The notes: generated by a model not told the origin, from the letters alone. A DNA stretch of 59,056 nucleotides from Oscillospiraceae bacterium (GCA_009782385.1 WRJE01000007.1:1-59056); one strand, 5' to 3'; counted from the first letter of the stretch, positions 39,046 through 48,583 are shown. Numbers and translations are program-made.

Positions 39046-40158
39046 ATGATTTACCGTGATTTCGCGGGCAAACAGGTTTCTGTTTTGGGGTTCGGCGCAA
39101 TGCGTTTTCCCACCGAGAACGGCAGCGTTGTTGAAAAAGAAGCAATCGCCATGCTCAGAGCCGCCATTGACGGAGGTGTAAATTATATTGATACCGCGTA
39201 TTTCTACCACGGCGGTGTCAGTGAAACCATTGTCGGCAAGGCGTTAGAGGACGGCTACCGCGCAAAGACATATGTCGCGACCAAGTGTCCCGTATGGGAG
39301 CTTAAAGAACCTTCTGACTTTGAAAAGCTACTCGATGTACAGCTCGGACGGCTGAAAATGGATTATGTTGATTTCTATATGTTCCATGGTATCAGCTCGG
39401 GCGCGTGGAAGAGAATCAAAGAGATGGGGCTTATCGAGCGGATTGAAAACGCGAAGAAAGCCGGGAAAATCGGACATATCGGGTTTTCGTTCCATGACAA
39501 CTACGATGCCTTGGCGGAAATACTTGACGGATACGACAAGTGGGAGTTCTGTCAGATACAGTTAAATTACATTGACACCGAGGGTCAGGCGGGCATACGC
39601 GGACTGAAAAAGATTGAAGGAATGGGTATACCTGTAATTATTATGGAACCCCTTTGGGGCGGCAAGCTCGCCAATCCTCCCGTCGCGGTCAGAAAAATCT
39701 TTGAAGAATCGGGCAAGTCACCCGTTGAGCTTGCGTTTGACTGGCTCTGGGCTAAACCTATGCCGCGTAATCTGATTGCAATCTCTGGCATGAGTACCAT
39801 GAAGCAAGTGCTTGAAAATGTTGAATATGCCGAACGCGCGCCGGAGACAATGGATCAGGAGCTTATCAAGAGGGCGCAGGATGAGTTCAAAAAGCTGAAA
39901 CTGATACCCTGCACGGGCTGCGGCTACTGCGGCTGCCCTAACGGCGTGTCTATTTCGTCAAACTTTGACGCTTATAATCAGGCGCATATAGACAATAGAG
40001 TTGAGGAAGGGCGCGGCGCGTATAACGCGATGACGCAGTGGTCGGGCGAAAAGGCTCAGGCTCCGAACTGCACGTCCTGCGGCTCGTGCGAGGAGCTTTG
40101 TCCTCAGCACATTAAAATCAGCGAGGAAATGCCTAAGGTCGCTAAATTTTTTAGCTAA
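39046..40158 (+). CDS. Aldo/keto reductase with C-terminal ferredoxin domain
   Basis: 370 residues. NADPH-dependent reductase TIM barrel (1-280): VLGFGAMRFP, GVNYIDTAYFYHGG with the catalytic tyrosine, VATKCP with the catalytic lysine, GHIGFSFH. The C-terminal part (about 285-370) has two 4Fe-4S motifs, CTGCGYCGCPNGV and CTSCGSCEELCPQH. Such ferredoxin-tailed reductases are typical of strict anaerobes. Substrate unknown. ATG 39046 has an aggagg site. Confidence 0.94.
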   Translation: MIYRDFAGKQVSVLGFGAMRFPTENGSVVEKEAIAMLRAAIDGGVNYIDTAYFYHGGVSETIVGKALEDGYRAKTYVATKCPVWELKEPSDFEKLLDVQLGRLKMDYVDFYMFHGISSGAWKRIKEMGLIERIENAKKAGKIGHIGFSFHDNYDALAEILDGYDKWEFCQIQLNYIDTEGQAGIRGLKKIEGMGIPVIIMEPLWGGKLANPPVAVRKIFEESGKSPVELAFDWLWAKPMPRNLIAISGMSTMKQVLENVEYAERAPETMDQELIKRAQDEFKKLKLIPCTGCGYCGCPNGVSISSNFDAYNQAHIDNRVEEGRGAYNAMTQWSGEKAQAPNCTSCGSCEELCPQHIKISEEMPKVAKFFS

Positions 40159-40164
40159 TAAAAT

Positions 40165-40524
40165 ATGATAAGAACCGAAAAGCTGCGGCTCGAACCGCTG
40201 ACCTATTGGAAGATAACACTGCCCAACGGCGCGGAAATCGGTGAAATACACATAAAAGGCGAACCTGCGGGCGGCACAGTCGAAATAGGTTACGGCGTTG
40301 AGCGGCAATACCGCAATCGGGGCTATATGCGCGAAGCTCTGGGCGCGGTTACGGCTCATTTGCTCGCGTTAGACGGCATAACGGCCGTAACGGCGCGTAC
40401 TCTGGCGGAGAATTACGCTTCGCAGAACGTTCTCGCGGCCTGCGGTTACACTCAGACCGGGAAATCCGGGAAAGAACTGGTGTGGGAGATAAATGAAAAA
40501 GATACTCATTCTGTCATCGGATAA
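40165..40524 (+). CDS. GNAT-family N-acetyltransferase
   Basis: 119 residues: GEIHIKGEPAGGTVEIGYGV and RQYRNRGYMREALGAV, the acetyl-CoA loop (R/Q-x-x-G-x-G/A in RNRGYM), then NYASQNVLAACGYTQTGK. Substrate unknown. It follows the aldo-keto reductase by six bases and overlaps the glycosyltransferase by 32 bases. Confidence 0.85.
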   Translation: MIRTEKLRLEPLTYWKITLPNGAEIGEIHIKGEPAGGTVEIGYGVERQYRNRGYMREALGAVTAHLLALDGITAVTARTLAENYASQNVLAACGYTQTGKSGKELVWEINEKDTHSVIG

Positions 40525-41680
40525 GACAGGTCACGGACACAAGAGCATAGGAGAGGCTTTAAGCGAGCGTCTTTCAGGCCGCGCCGAGGTAGAGGTTATA
40601 GAAGCTCTGAAATTTTACGGGCGGCTGGGCGTTAAGGCGGGCGGTATGTACGGACCTATAACGCGAGCCGGTCCGGATGTTTGGAAGATGGTATGGAAGA
40701 GCAGCGGCAACAATCAGGAGACACTCTCATACACGACCGAACAGCTGATAAACGACCGCCTTATGCACAGGCTCAAGGCGAATCCGCCGGGGCTTATACT
40801 GAGCATACACCCCAATTTCGTAGCTCCGATTATCGGCGTATTAAAATATAACAGGGTAAACATTCCGTTTATGACGCTTATCGCGGATATTGTTGACATT
40901 CACCCGTTCTGGGTAGACCCCCGCAGTGACTGCATACTATGTCCAAGCGAAGAATCGGTAAGCGCCGCGCTGATGCTCGGCGCACCGTATTCTAAGCTGA
41001 AACTCTGCGGCTTTCCGACAAGGGCAAGGTTTACGGAAGCGGCGCGTAATGCCGAACACAGACCGTATAAAGGCGGCAGACCGCTCGAGTGCCTGTTGAT
41101 GTCGGGCGGCGAAGGCTCGGGTAATTTGCTGAAAATATCACAGCTAATGCTTAAACATTTCGATTGCCGCGTTACGGTAATCTGCGGGCGCAACAAACGG
41201 CTGTTCAGCTCCTTGATTGAAAAACTCGCGGAATACGGCGAGCGGGCGCGTATTTTGGGGTTCTGTGAAAATGTGCAGGATTATATGCTCGAAGCCGATG
41301 TGGCAATCATGCGGGGAAGCCCGAACAGCCTTATGGAGGCCGTTGTGTGCAACACTCCGCTTGTAGTAACAGGTTCTCTGCCCGGGCAGGAGGCGCGTAA
41401 TCCCGAATATATCCTCATGAAAGGCTTGGGCGTTGTGTGCAGGGAGAGCGATAAGCTCCTGCCGCTTATGCGCGGGCTTTTAGAAAATGAAGCGGAGCTT
41501 CTCGGGCGTATAGCGGAGAGACAGCGGGCTTTCCGTAATTTTGACAACGCGGATGAAATAGCCGATTTTCTAGTAGAGAAGGCTCTTGACGAGCCGCCGA
41601 TAATTCCCAAGTTTGAGCTGAGAACGCCCATGCTTTACAAGACCGCCGAGCTTTACAGGAAGATAGAGAGGAAAAAATGA
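40493..41680 (+). CDS. MGDG-synthase-type glycosyltransferase
   Basis: 395 residues. N-terminal MGDG_synth domain (KKILILSSDKTGHGHKSIGEAL, PITRAGPDVWKMVW) and C-terminal glycosyltransferase family 28 domain (LMSGGEGSGNLLKI, VMRGSPNSLMEAVVCNTPLV, with PLVVTG.. in the UDP-sugar site). It transfers a sugar from a UDP donor to a lipid or isoprenoid acceptor; UgtP, making glucosyl-diacylglycerol, is the nearest well-studied relative. It overlaps valS by four bases. Confidence 0.88.
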   Translation: MKKILILSSDKTGHGHKSIGEALSERLSGRAEVEVIEALKFYGRLGVKAGGMYGPITRAGPDVWKMVWKSSGNNQETLSYTTEQLINDRLMHRLKANPPGLILSIHPNFVAPIIGVLKYNRVNIPFMTLIADIVDIHPFWVDPRSDCILCPSEESVSAALMLGAPYSKLKLCGFPTRARFTEAARNAEHRPYKGGRPLECLLMSGGEGSGNLLKISQLMLKHFDCRVTVICGRNKRLFSSLIEKLAEYGERARILGFCENVQDYMLEADVAIMRGSPNSLMEAVVCNTPLVVTGSLPGQEARNPEYILMKGLGVVCRESDKLLPLMRGLLENEAELLGRIAERQRAFRNFDNADEIADFLVEKALDEPPIIPKFELRTPMLYKTAELYRKIERKK

Positions 41681-44259
41681 TGGAGAAAACTTATGACCCT
41701 AAGCAGGTCGAACCGAAAATATATAAAATGTGGCTGGACGGCGGTTATTTCCATGCCGATGAAAACGACAATACGCGCGAAACATTTACCATAGCTATGC
41801 CTCCGCCGAACGTCACAAGCCAGCTGCACTACGGTCACGCATTTGAACACGCGATGATAGATGTGATTATACGCCACAAGCGTATGCAGGGCTATAACAC
41901 GCTGTGGATGCCGGGTATAGACCACGCGGGGATAGCGACCCAGATAAGAGTTGAGGAGTTTCTGCGTAAGGAGCAGGGCGTTACACGCCATGATTTGGGG
42001 CGCGAAAAATTCCTTGAACACGTTTGGGAGTGGAAGAATAAATACGGCGACAGGATTATCGAGCAGAGCAAACTGCTCGGAACATCGTGCGACTGGGAGC
42101 GCACACGCTTTACCATGGACGAGGGGTGCAGTAAGGCGGTACGCGAGGTGTTTGTACGCCTTTATGAACAGGGGCTTATATACAAGGGCGACAGAATAAT
42201 CAACTGGTGTCCGAAATGTACCACGGCGTTGTCAGACGCGGAGGTTGAACACGAGGAATCAGAGGGGAAGCTATGGCATATCAAATACCCTATCAAGTGT
42301 TCGGGTGAGTTTTTGACCGTTGCCACGACACGGCCTGAGACGATGCTCGGCGATACGGCGGTTGCCGTGAACCCGAATGACGAGCGGTATAAACACCTTG
42401 TGGGCAAGACGGTAGTCCTGCCGCTGACGGACAGGGAGATACCCATAGTTGCCGATGAATATGTTGAGACGGAGTTCGGGACGGGGTGCGTGAAAATCAC
42501 GCCCTGCCACGACCCTAACGATTTCGAGGTTGCGTTAAGACATGACCTTGAACGCATATTGGTTCTCGATGAAAACGCCTGTGTCAACGAAAACGGCGGG
42601 AAATATAAAGGGCTTACGCGCGAGAAAGCGCGTCTGGCGGTCATCAAGGACTTAACGGACTTGGGGCTGTTGGAAAAAACCGAAACGCATATCCACAATG
42701 TCGGGCATTGCGATAGGTGTAAAACAATTTGCGAACCTATTTCGTCAAAACAGTGGTTTGTACGCATGAAAAAACTTGCCGCGCCCGCGATAGAATGCGT
42801 CAAGAGCGGCGAGGTTAGGTTTGTACCCGAGCGGTTTTCAAAGGTGTATCTCAACTGGATGGAGAACGTGCGCGACTGGTGCGTGTCGCGCCAGTTATGG
42901 TGGGGTCACAGAATCCCGGCGTTCATATGCCAAGACTGCGGCGAGATAATTGTGGCGAGAGAAGACCCGGCGGCTTGCGGCAAGTGCGGTTCGGTTAGGT
43001 TGGAGCAGGAGAGCGATGTTCTGGATACTTGGTTCTCATCGGCGTTGTGGCCGTTCGCGACACTGGGGTGGCCGGATGAAACCCCGGCGTTGCAGCGGTT
43101 TTATCCCACACAGGTAATGGTGATGGGTTACGAGATTATCTTCCTCTGGGGCGCGAGAATGATATTTTCGGGCATAAACTATTTGGGCAAGCCGCCGTTC
43201 CATACAGTCGTCATACACGGCATGGTGCGCGACAGCGAAGGTCGCAAAATGTCTAAATCTCTGGGCAACGGCGTTGACCCCGTGGACGTGATAAATGAGT
43301 ACGGTACGGACGCGCTGCGTATGAGCGTGATAACGGGCGTTGGTCCGGGCAACGACACGCGCTACTTTCCCGAAAAGTGTGAAACCATGCGAAACTTCTG
43401 CAATAAGCTGTGGAACGCCTCGCGTTTCGCGCTGATGCACGTAACGCCCGAAGATACGGAATTAAAAGACGGCTTGTGCCTTGAGGACAAATGGATTCTC
43501 ACAAGACTTTATCAAGTGATAGGTGAGGTCACGGACAATCTGGAACGCTATGAACTGGGCGTTGCGGCGGGCAAGCTGTACGACTTTGTGTGGGGCGAGC
43601 TGTGCGATTGGTATATCGAGCTTATCAAGCCACGCTTGTTGGACGGCGACACCATTGCTCGAAGCGTTTTATACCGTGTGCTGACGGATTCGCTGAAACT
43701 ACTGCATCCGTTTATCCCGTATATCACGGAGGAAATTTGGCAGACGCTTCCGGGCATGGATAAGGCAATTATTGTCTGTGATTGGCCCAAAGCGGGTAAA
43801 ATGTATAATAATGAAGCAGCGGGCATGGAGCGCGTGATGGACGCGATACGCGCGATAAGGGCGCGGCGGTCGGAACTGAATGTACCGCCGTCTAAAAAAG
43901 CACCGCTTACCATCGTTACCGAAAACACCGCCGATTTTGAGGGCGGAAAGGCATATATAGCAAGGCTTGCGGGCGCGAGTGAAATCACGGTTACAGACAC
44001 CGCGCCGAAAAGCCGCGATGGGCTTCTGAGCCTTACAACGACTGCGGCGGAGTTGTTCCTGCCGTTGGCGGAATTGGTTGACTTGGAAGAGGAGAAGAAG
44101 CGGCGCGAGAAACAGCTTGCGAAAACGCGGGCGGAAATTAAGGCGTTGGAAGCGAAATTGGCTAACCCCGGTTTTACGTCAAAAGCACCGCCGCAGGTCG
44201 TTGAGGGCGAACGAGTTAAGCTAGAAGAACTAAAAAAAATAGAAAAGAAACTACTGTAG
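41677..44259 (+). CDS. valS: Valyl-tRNA synthetase
   Basis: 860 residues, class I synthetase. HIGH-type motif PPPNVTSQLHYGHAF (HYGH variant), the editing domain (ATTRPETMLGDTAVAV), KMSKS in GRKMSKSLGNGVDP, and the C-terminal coiled coil (EEEKKRREKQLAKTRAEIKALEAKLAN). There is no T-box upstream: the gene starts inside the previous one. The TAG stop is part of a palindromic repeat. Confidence 0.99.
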   Translation: MMEKTYDPKQVEPKIYKMWLDGGYFHADENDNTRETFTIAMPPPNVTSQLHYGHAFEHAMIDVIIRHKRMQGYNTLWMPGIDHAGIATQIRVEEFLRKEQGVTRHDLGREKFLEHVWEWKNKYGDRIIEQSKLLGTSCDWERTRFTMDEGCSKAVREVFVRLYEQGLIYKGDRIINWCPKCTTALSDAEVEHEESEGKLWHIKYPIKCSGEFLTVATTRPETMLGDTAVAVNPNDERYKHLVGKTVVLPLTDREIPIVADEYVETEFGTGCVKITPCHDPNDFEVALRHDLERILVLDENACVNENGGKYKGLTREKARLAVIKDLTDLGLLEKTETHIHNVGHCDRCKTICEPISSKQWFVRMKKLAAPAIECVKSGEVRFVPERFSKVYLNWMENVRDWCVSRQLWWGHRIPAFICQDCGEIIVAREDPAACGKCGSVRLEQESDVLDTWFSSALWPFATLGWPDETPALQRFYPTQVMVMGYEIIFLWGARMIFSGINYLGKPPFHTVVIHGMVRDSEGRKMSKSLGNGVDPVDVINEYGTDALRMSVITGVGPGNDTRYFPEKCETMRNFCNKLWNASRFALMHVTPEDTELKDGLCLEDKWILTRLYQVIGEVTDNLERYELGVAAGKLYDFVWGELCDWYIELIKPRLLDGDTIARSVLYRVLTDSLKLLHPFIPYITEEIWQTLPGMDKAIIVCDWPKAGKMYNNEAAGMERVMDAIRAIRARRSELNVPPSKKAPLTIVTENTADFEGGKAYIARLAGASEITVTDTAPKSRDGLLSLTTTAAELFLPLAELVDLEEEKKRREKQLAKTRAEIKALEAKLANPGFTSKAPPQVVEGERVKLEELKKIEKKLL

Positions 44260-44305
44260 GGGCGGTCATTGGCCGCCCACGGACGGTCGGGGGCGACCGT
44301 CCCTA
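44256..44305. repeat. Two palindromic elements after valS
   Basis: ctgtaggggcggtcattggc... (44256 on, ggcgg/ccgcc arms; matches 15211-15236) and cggacggtcgggggcgaccg followed by tccctac (gacggtcg/cgaccgtc arms). The first contains the valS stop codon. Confidence 0.8.
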
Positions 44306-44338
44306 CAACGAATAATTATATCATTGGAGGAAACTAAC

Positions 44339-45511
44339 ATGACCGCTAAAAAAGGAATTATTCTTGGGCTGTCGGCGTTTGTAACGACCATGGCAATCAT
44401 GCTGTTAGTTGCCGCGCCTATACAGTACAGTTGGGGGCTTTACGGGCTTGCTGTCACCGAGTTCATGTTCCTGCTGATAACGCTTGGCTTCGCGTTCGGT
44501 TTTAAGCTGAACTTAAAGGACGTTTTCCCGCTTAAAAAGCCGACCATGCGTCACTTCTTCGGGAGCTTGCTCATATACGGCGGCTCGTATCTGCTGACCT
44601 TGGCGGTAAGCTACGTTCAAATGTACTTATTCCCGCAGGCCGCCGAAGTGGGACAGGGACTGTCCGAATTTTTCACCACCGAATCATTGTTTGCCGCGCT
44701 GATAATAGTCGCGGTAATGCCGGGAATATTTGAGGAGATTCTGCATCGGGGGCTTATTTTATCGACATTCGGCGGCATTAAGAAGACATGGTTAAAAGTG
44801 TTGGTAATGGCGGTGATATTCGGTATTTTCCACTGGCATATCTTCCGCTTTATGCCGACTGCTATCTTGGGCGCGGGGCTTACATACATGGCAATCAAGA
44901 CGGGAAGTCTCTGGATGCCAATGCTGTTCCACTTTATCAACAACGCGATAGGCATACTCGGCGCGTTTTCGGGCGAGAGCGCGGATGGAATCGTGGATGC
45001 CGGAGCGGTTTATATTGATTTCGGCACTGCGGCGGGCTTTGCGCTGACGTTCTCCGGCATAGCGGTTGGGTTGCTGTATCTCGGATGGAGGGTATTTAAC
45101 AAGCGCAAGGCGGCGGACATACCGCCGCAGAAGCGATGGGCTATGAGATTGCTGCCGTGGACGCTTGCCTTTGTCGGGGTTGTTATTCTGGGTTCGGCGA
45201 TAATGGAGCAGCCCGGGTTCATGCGCCAGTCAATATATGAGACGAACATGACCGCCGGGGCGGGCGATGACATATCCGGTAAAGATAGTTTTGAAATACC
45301 GAAAACAGGGACATACCGCTATGATTTTAAGTGGAACGATGCTTATGGATGGTTGAAAATCGCGGATTCACAGGGTAAGATATACTACGACCAAGGCTCG
45401 GAAACCGGGTTATGGAACAATGGGTATATGGAATTTGAAGCGGGGAAATACACGTTTGAATATGTGTACCGCCCGTTTGACGACAGCACGTTTAAGTGCG
45501 TTATAAGTTAG
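44339..45511 (+). CDS. CPBP/CAAX-type intramembrane protease with extracytoplasmic domain
   Basis: 390 residues from ATG 44339 (ggagg upstream). About eight hydrophobic segments. The CPBP motifs FEEILHRG (EEXXXR, ~128), IFGIFHWHIFRF (second motif) and MLFHFINN (HXXXN) are present. The C-terminal ~100 residues (DSFEIPKTGTYRYDFKW, DQGSETGLWNNGYMEFEAGKY) form a soluble jelly-roll-like domain. The family includes bacteriocin-immunity and Rce1-like proteases; the substrate is unknown. Confidence 0.85.
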   Translation: MTAKKGIILGLSAFVTTMAIMLLVAAPIQYSWGLYGLAVTEFMFLLITLGFAFGFKLNLKDVFPLKKPTMRHFFGSLLIYGGSYLLTLAVSYVQMYLFPQAAEVGQGLSEFFTTESLFAALIIVAVMPGIFEEILHRGLILSTFGGIKKTWLKVLVMAVIFGIFHWHIFRFMPTAILGAGLTYMAIKTGSLWMPMLFHFINNAIGILGAFSGESADGIVDAGAVYIDFGTAAGFALTFSGIAVGLLYLGWRVFNKRKAADIPPQKRWAMRLLPWTLAFVGVVILGSAIMEQPGFMRQSIYETNMTAGAGDDISGKDSFEIPKTGTYRYDFKWNDAYGWLKIADSQGKIYYDQGSETGLWNNGYMEFEAGKYTFEYVYRPFDDSTFKCVIS

Positions 45512-45523
45512 AAAGGGCAAATC

Positions 45524-45985
45524 ATGTCACAATCGCATAAAGTCAGCATACAAAACCGCCAAGCGCGGCATGAATATGAAATTTTAGAAACCTTTGAGGC
45601 CGGTATAGCGTTGTGCGGCACTGAGGTTAAATCCGTGCGTGCCGGGGGTGTTAATCTTAAGGAGGCGTTTTGCGTTGTCGATAAGGGACAGCTTGTGGTA
45701 AAACAGATGCACATCGCGCCGTATGAGAAAGGCAATGTGTTTAACAGAGACCCCGTTCGACCGCGTGTTTTGCTGATGCACAAGTCAGAAATACGCAAGT
45801 TAGCGGCTCAAGTGGGGCAAAAGGGGTTGACAATCGTTCCTCTGGCGGTATATAGTAAGCAGAGGCTGATAAAGGTCAGTGTCGGGCTGTGTCGTGGCAA
45901 ACGCCTTCACGACAAGCGCGACGACGCGGCAAAGCGCGTTGCGGAGAGGGATATGCAAAGGATTATCAAGGAGAGAAACACGTGA
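45524..45985 (+). CDS. smpB: SsrA-binding protein SmpB
   Basis: 153 residues: KVSIQNRQARHEYEILETFEAGIALCGTEV and LLLMHKSEIRKL, then basic C-terminal VSVGLCRGKRLHDKRDDAAKRVAERD. It binds tmRNA and brings it to stalled ribosomes. It is 710 bases before ssrA in the window, with a PPIase between; the pair is often close in Bacillota. Confidence 0.98.
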   Translation: MSQSHKVSIQNRQARHEYEILETFEAGIALCGTEVKSVRAGGVNLKEAFCVVDKGQLVVKQMHIAPYEKGNVFNRDPVRPRVLLMHKSEIRKLAAQVGQKGLTIVPLAVYSKQRLIKVSVGLCRGKRLHDKRDDAAKRVAERDMQRIIKERNT

Positions 45986-46623
45986 GAAAGATTGCGATTT
46001 TTTTAGTTATCGGCATACTGTTGGCAGGTTGCGCGACAGATTCACAATCGGGAGGAGGAAGTGAGGCAGTGCAGAATCCGCAAGTGACAATCGAGATGGA
46101 GAGCGGCGGTAAAATCGTTTTGGAGCTGTACCCGGACAAAGCCCCGAACACGGTGAATAATTTTATATCGCTGGCGGCGCAGGGCAAATACGATGGGGTT
46201 ATATTTCACAGGGTAATCTCCAACTTCATGATACAGGGCGGAGACTTTGAGAACGGAGACGGCACAGGCGGCCCCGGATACATGATAAAGGGCGAGATGT
46301 CGGCGAACAACAATGAAAAGAACGACATCAGCCATGTGCGCGGAGTTATATCAATGGCGCGCAGGGGAGGACCCCCGGGCAGTGACCACCTGTTTTATAA
46401 CACGGCGGGAAGCCAGTTCTTTATAGTGGTTGAGGATTCTGAGTTCCTTGACAATATATACACGGCGTTCGGTATGGTTATCGAGGGGTTTGACACCGTG
46501 GATAAAATCAGAGACGCGAGAACCGACATGAGCGACCGCCCGCTGATAGACCAGAAAATCAAGCAGGTAACAGTGGAAACATTTGGCGTTGAGTATAAAG
46601 ACCCCGAAATCATTAAGGAATAA
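45982..46623 (+). CDS. Lipoprotein peptidyl-prolyl isomerase (cyclophilin)
   Basis: 213 residues from a GTG inside the smpB stop (GTGA). A lipoprotein signal (RKIAIFLVIGILLAGC) places it outside the membrane. The cyclophilin fold follows: GGKIVLELYPDKAPNTVNNFISLA, VIFHRVISNFMIQGGD, SMARRGGPPGSDHLFYNTAGSQFFI, with the conserved F..QGGD and SQFF residues. It helps fold exported proteins. Another reading frame starting at 45889 is rejected because it begins within smpB. Confidence 0.93.
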   Translation: MRKIAIFLVIGILLAGCATDSQSGGGSEAVQNPQVTIEMESGGKIVLELYPDKAPNTVNNFISLAAQGKYDGVIFHRVISNFMIQGGDFENGDGTGGPGYMIKGEMSANNNEKNDISHVRGVISMARRGGPPGSDHLFYNTAGSQFFIVVEDSEFLDNIYTAFGMVIEGFDTVDKIRDARTDMSDRPLIDQKIKQVTVETFGVEYKDPEIIKE

Positions 46624-46653
46624 CGAAAAATGACGATATATAATCGTCACTAC

Positions 46654-46687
46654 TCATTGTTAACTGTTAATTGTTAACTGTTAATTG
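46654..46687. repeat. TTAACTGTTAATTGTTAACT tandem repeat before ssrA
   Basis: Same unit as at 29706-29756 and 31751-31803 (reverse sense). It lies in the short space before tmRNA. An ssrA promoter may lie in it, but none fits the consensus well. Confidence 0.75.
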
Positions 46688-46694
46688 AATATCC

Positions 46695-47050
46695 GGGGGC
46701 GTTCCGGTTTCGACGGGGATGCTGAAGTGGAATAAGCGAGTCGTGGGGGCGATCCACGTAAAAAGAGCAACAAAAAATTAACTAACGAAGATAATAACTA
46801 CGCATTAGCGTACGCGGCTTAACTAAAGGCCGCCGTCCGCCCTAAGAGTATCGCGGCTTAGGGATAGGGCGTGATTGAGCGATGAACGTGACCGCGCTAT
46901 GCTTTGCGCGCGGCATGACAAATTAAGCTACTAAGCCTCTGAGCCTGCTTGTCGGCGCTTTGGCAAGGGAATGTAAAGGATAAGCTGCACTCGGAGAAAG
47001 TTCTGTGGACGTGTTTTCGGACAGGGGTTCAACTCCCCTCGCCTCCACCA
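46695..47050 (+). ncRNA. ssrA: tmRNA (SsrA)
   Basis: Starts GGGGGCG and ends CGCCTCCA-CCA; these form a 7-bp acceptor stem (one G-U pair), with GGTTCAACTCCCC as the T arm. The tag frame reads SNKKLTNEDNNYALAYAA and stops at 46820-46822 (the first residue depends on the resume codon, which I could not fix exactly). The 3' CCA is encoded. It rescues stalled ribosomes with SmpB. The 3' end is the apparent integration site of the element starting here. Confidence 0.96.
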
Positions 47051-47096
47051 AATAAAACTCTGTAACTGCAATGGTTATAGGGTTTTACTTTATAAA

Positions 47097-47189
47097 TAGT
47101 TGCACAAGTAGTTGCAAATGTATCCGCGATATGCTATGCTGTAGTAAGGAAAAGGACGGCATAACACGCTTCGGGAAGCATTAGTTGCA
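47097..47189. repeat. Three copies of TAGTTGCA near the integrase start (candidate recombinase sites)
   Basis: TAGTTGCA occurs at 47097-47104, 47109-47116 and 47182-47189, with the longer caagtagtt shared with the palindrome at 48552-48583. These may be arm-type sites for the integrase, since this family often binds such short direct repeats near the attachment site. Confidence 0.45.
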
Positions 47190-47208
47190 CGGATGGAGGG
47201 CAAATGAA

Positions 47209-48369
47209 ATGGCAGATAAAAAACGGATTACGATCGAGAAAAACATTAAGCAGGATATAGCATCTAAGCAATTCTACGTGACATTTTATTATGGGAAAGA
47301 TTCTAGCGGCAAAAATAAGCGCAAGACAAAGGCATATCCCACGTTGAATGAGGCGCGTTTAGAACTTCGCAAGCACGAGGTCAGCATAATGGAGAGGAGT
47401 GCCATTGATCCGAGCCGCACAAGTGTCAATGAAGTCATTGAGCGGCATTTGGAAATGCTGTCTCTGAAATCTGAGGAGAGCACCTTATACGGCTACCGTA
47501 CAATAGCCAGACATATTAAGGGACATAGACTTGGAAATAGACAGGCACAGGAAGTCAAGCCGGTTGATGTTCAGGCTTATCTTGCCCACTTGCAAAAAGA
47601 TAAAGCGTTGTCTAGCAATACAGCGTTAAAGCACTATAACTTTCTTAACTCGGTTTTCAATATGATGGAACAGCAGGAGTTGATTGGGCGCAATCCGGTA
47701 AAGCGCGTGGTTACACCAAAAAAGATAGCGCATGATCCTGAATATCTTACAGTCGACGAAGCCAGAGAAATATTTAAGCGATCCAAAGGTGACCGTATTG
47801 AGTTGCCGTTTGCGTTGGGACTGTATACAGGAATGCGCCGCGGCGAGCTTTGTGGACTGACTTGGGACTGTGTGGACTTTGACAATGACTTGATAAGAGT
47901 GCGACTGAACCGCCTCAATGTAGGCAGTGAAATCGTACTTAAACAGCCAAAAAGTGAATCCAGCGAGCGTACACTGAGTATGGTACCGGAGCTGAAAGAA
48001 ATATTACTTACTGAGTTTGAAATTCTGAAAAACAATAAAAAGCTGCTGGGTAACCAGTACCGCAGCAGCGACTTCGTTATTTGCTATAATGACGGTGAGC
48101 CTGTACGTCCAAATTACTTATCAGAAATGTTCAAAAGGTGGTTCAATCGGAAATTAAATAAGGACTTACGCGCCATTACACCCCATGGATTACGGCACAG
48201 CTTTGTCGCGTTAGCAATCGCGGCAGGGATACCGTTATATGAAATTTCTCAGGCATTAGGGCATAATGACATCAGTGTCACTTCAAGGATTTACGCTCAT
48301 TTGTTAGATAAGACACATAAAAATGTCACGGAAGGGATGGCTGGGCTTCTCCGCGAAGATAGCAGATAA
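47209..48369 (+). CDS. Tyrosine-type site-specific integrase
   Basis: 386 residues from ATG 47209 (ggaggg eight bases before). An N-terminal SAM-like and arm-binding region is followed by the phage-integrase catalytic domain. The catalytic residues are R in GLYTGMRRGELCGL, HxxR in THGLRHSFVALA and the nucleophile Y in SRIYAHLLD; the second histidine is in QALGHNDISV. This is the integrase of the element, located 159 bases from the 3' end of ssrA, an often-used attachment site. Confidence 0.95.
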   Translation: MADKKRITIEKNIKQDIASKQFYVTFYYGKDSSGKNKRKTKAYPTLNEARLELRKHEVSIMERSAIDPSRTSVNEVIERHLEMLSLKSEESTLYGYRTIARHIKGHRLGNRQAQEVKPVDVQAYLAHLQKDKALSSNTALKHYNFLNSVFNMMEQQELIGRNPVKRVVTPKKIAHDPEYLTVDEAREIFKRSKGDRIELPFALGLYTGMRRGELCGLTWDCVDFDNDLIRVRLNRLNVGSEIVLKQPKSESSERTLSMVPELKEILLTEFEILKNNKKLLGNQYRSSDFVICYNDGEPVRPNYLSEMFKRWFNRKLNKDLRAITPHGLRHSFVALAIAAGIPLYEISQALGHNDISVTSRIYAHLLDKTHKNVTEGMAGLLREDSR

Positions 48370-48517
48370 CGCTTTCCTTGGGAATTCGGATCTGTGTTTT
48401 CACCTTAACAGATTGCACAGCACCGGATTTAACGAGTTCGTAAGCTCCGTTGCGTCCTATTTTTAATATCTCAGATAGATCTTTTACTGTGAGGACATCG
48501 TCATGTTGTAATAACAC
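48326..48517 (-). CDS. Excisionase-like helix-turn-helix protein
   Basis: 63 residues, GTG start with aaggagggg just before it. It reads VLTVKDLSEILKIGRNGAYELVKSGAVQSVKVKTQIRIPKESV, the MerR-like DNA-binding fold (winged helix) of small excisionases. It overlaps the integrase 3' end antisense by 44 bases. Xis proteins steer integrase to excise. Confidence 0.85.
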   Translation of the reverse strand: MLLQHDDVLTVKDLSEILKIGRNGAYELVKSGAVQSVKVKTQIRIPKESVICYLRGEAQPSLP

Positions 48518-48551
48518 GATTGTTCCCCTCCTTTTAAGGAGTAATAGCCTG

Positions 48552-48583
48552 TAACTACTTGCATGGCACCATGCAAGTAGTTA
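48552..48583. repeat. Perfect 32-bp palindrome
   Basis: taactacttgcatgg-ca-ccatgcaagtagtta, a 15-bp perfect inverted repeat. It lies before the Xis-like gene and shares caagtagtt with the sites near the integrase start. It may be an operator or an integrase/Xis site. Confidence 0.7.

Noticed and set aside
41560-41680. T-box riboswitch for valS
   Set aside because: valS starts four bases inside the preceding gene, so there is no leader to hold one.
45889-45981. N-terminal extension of the lipoprotein PPIase
   Set aside because: It would overlap smpB by 90 bases and hide the lipoprotein signal; GTG 45982 fits the GTGA coupling.
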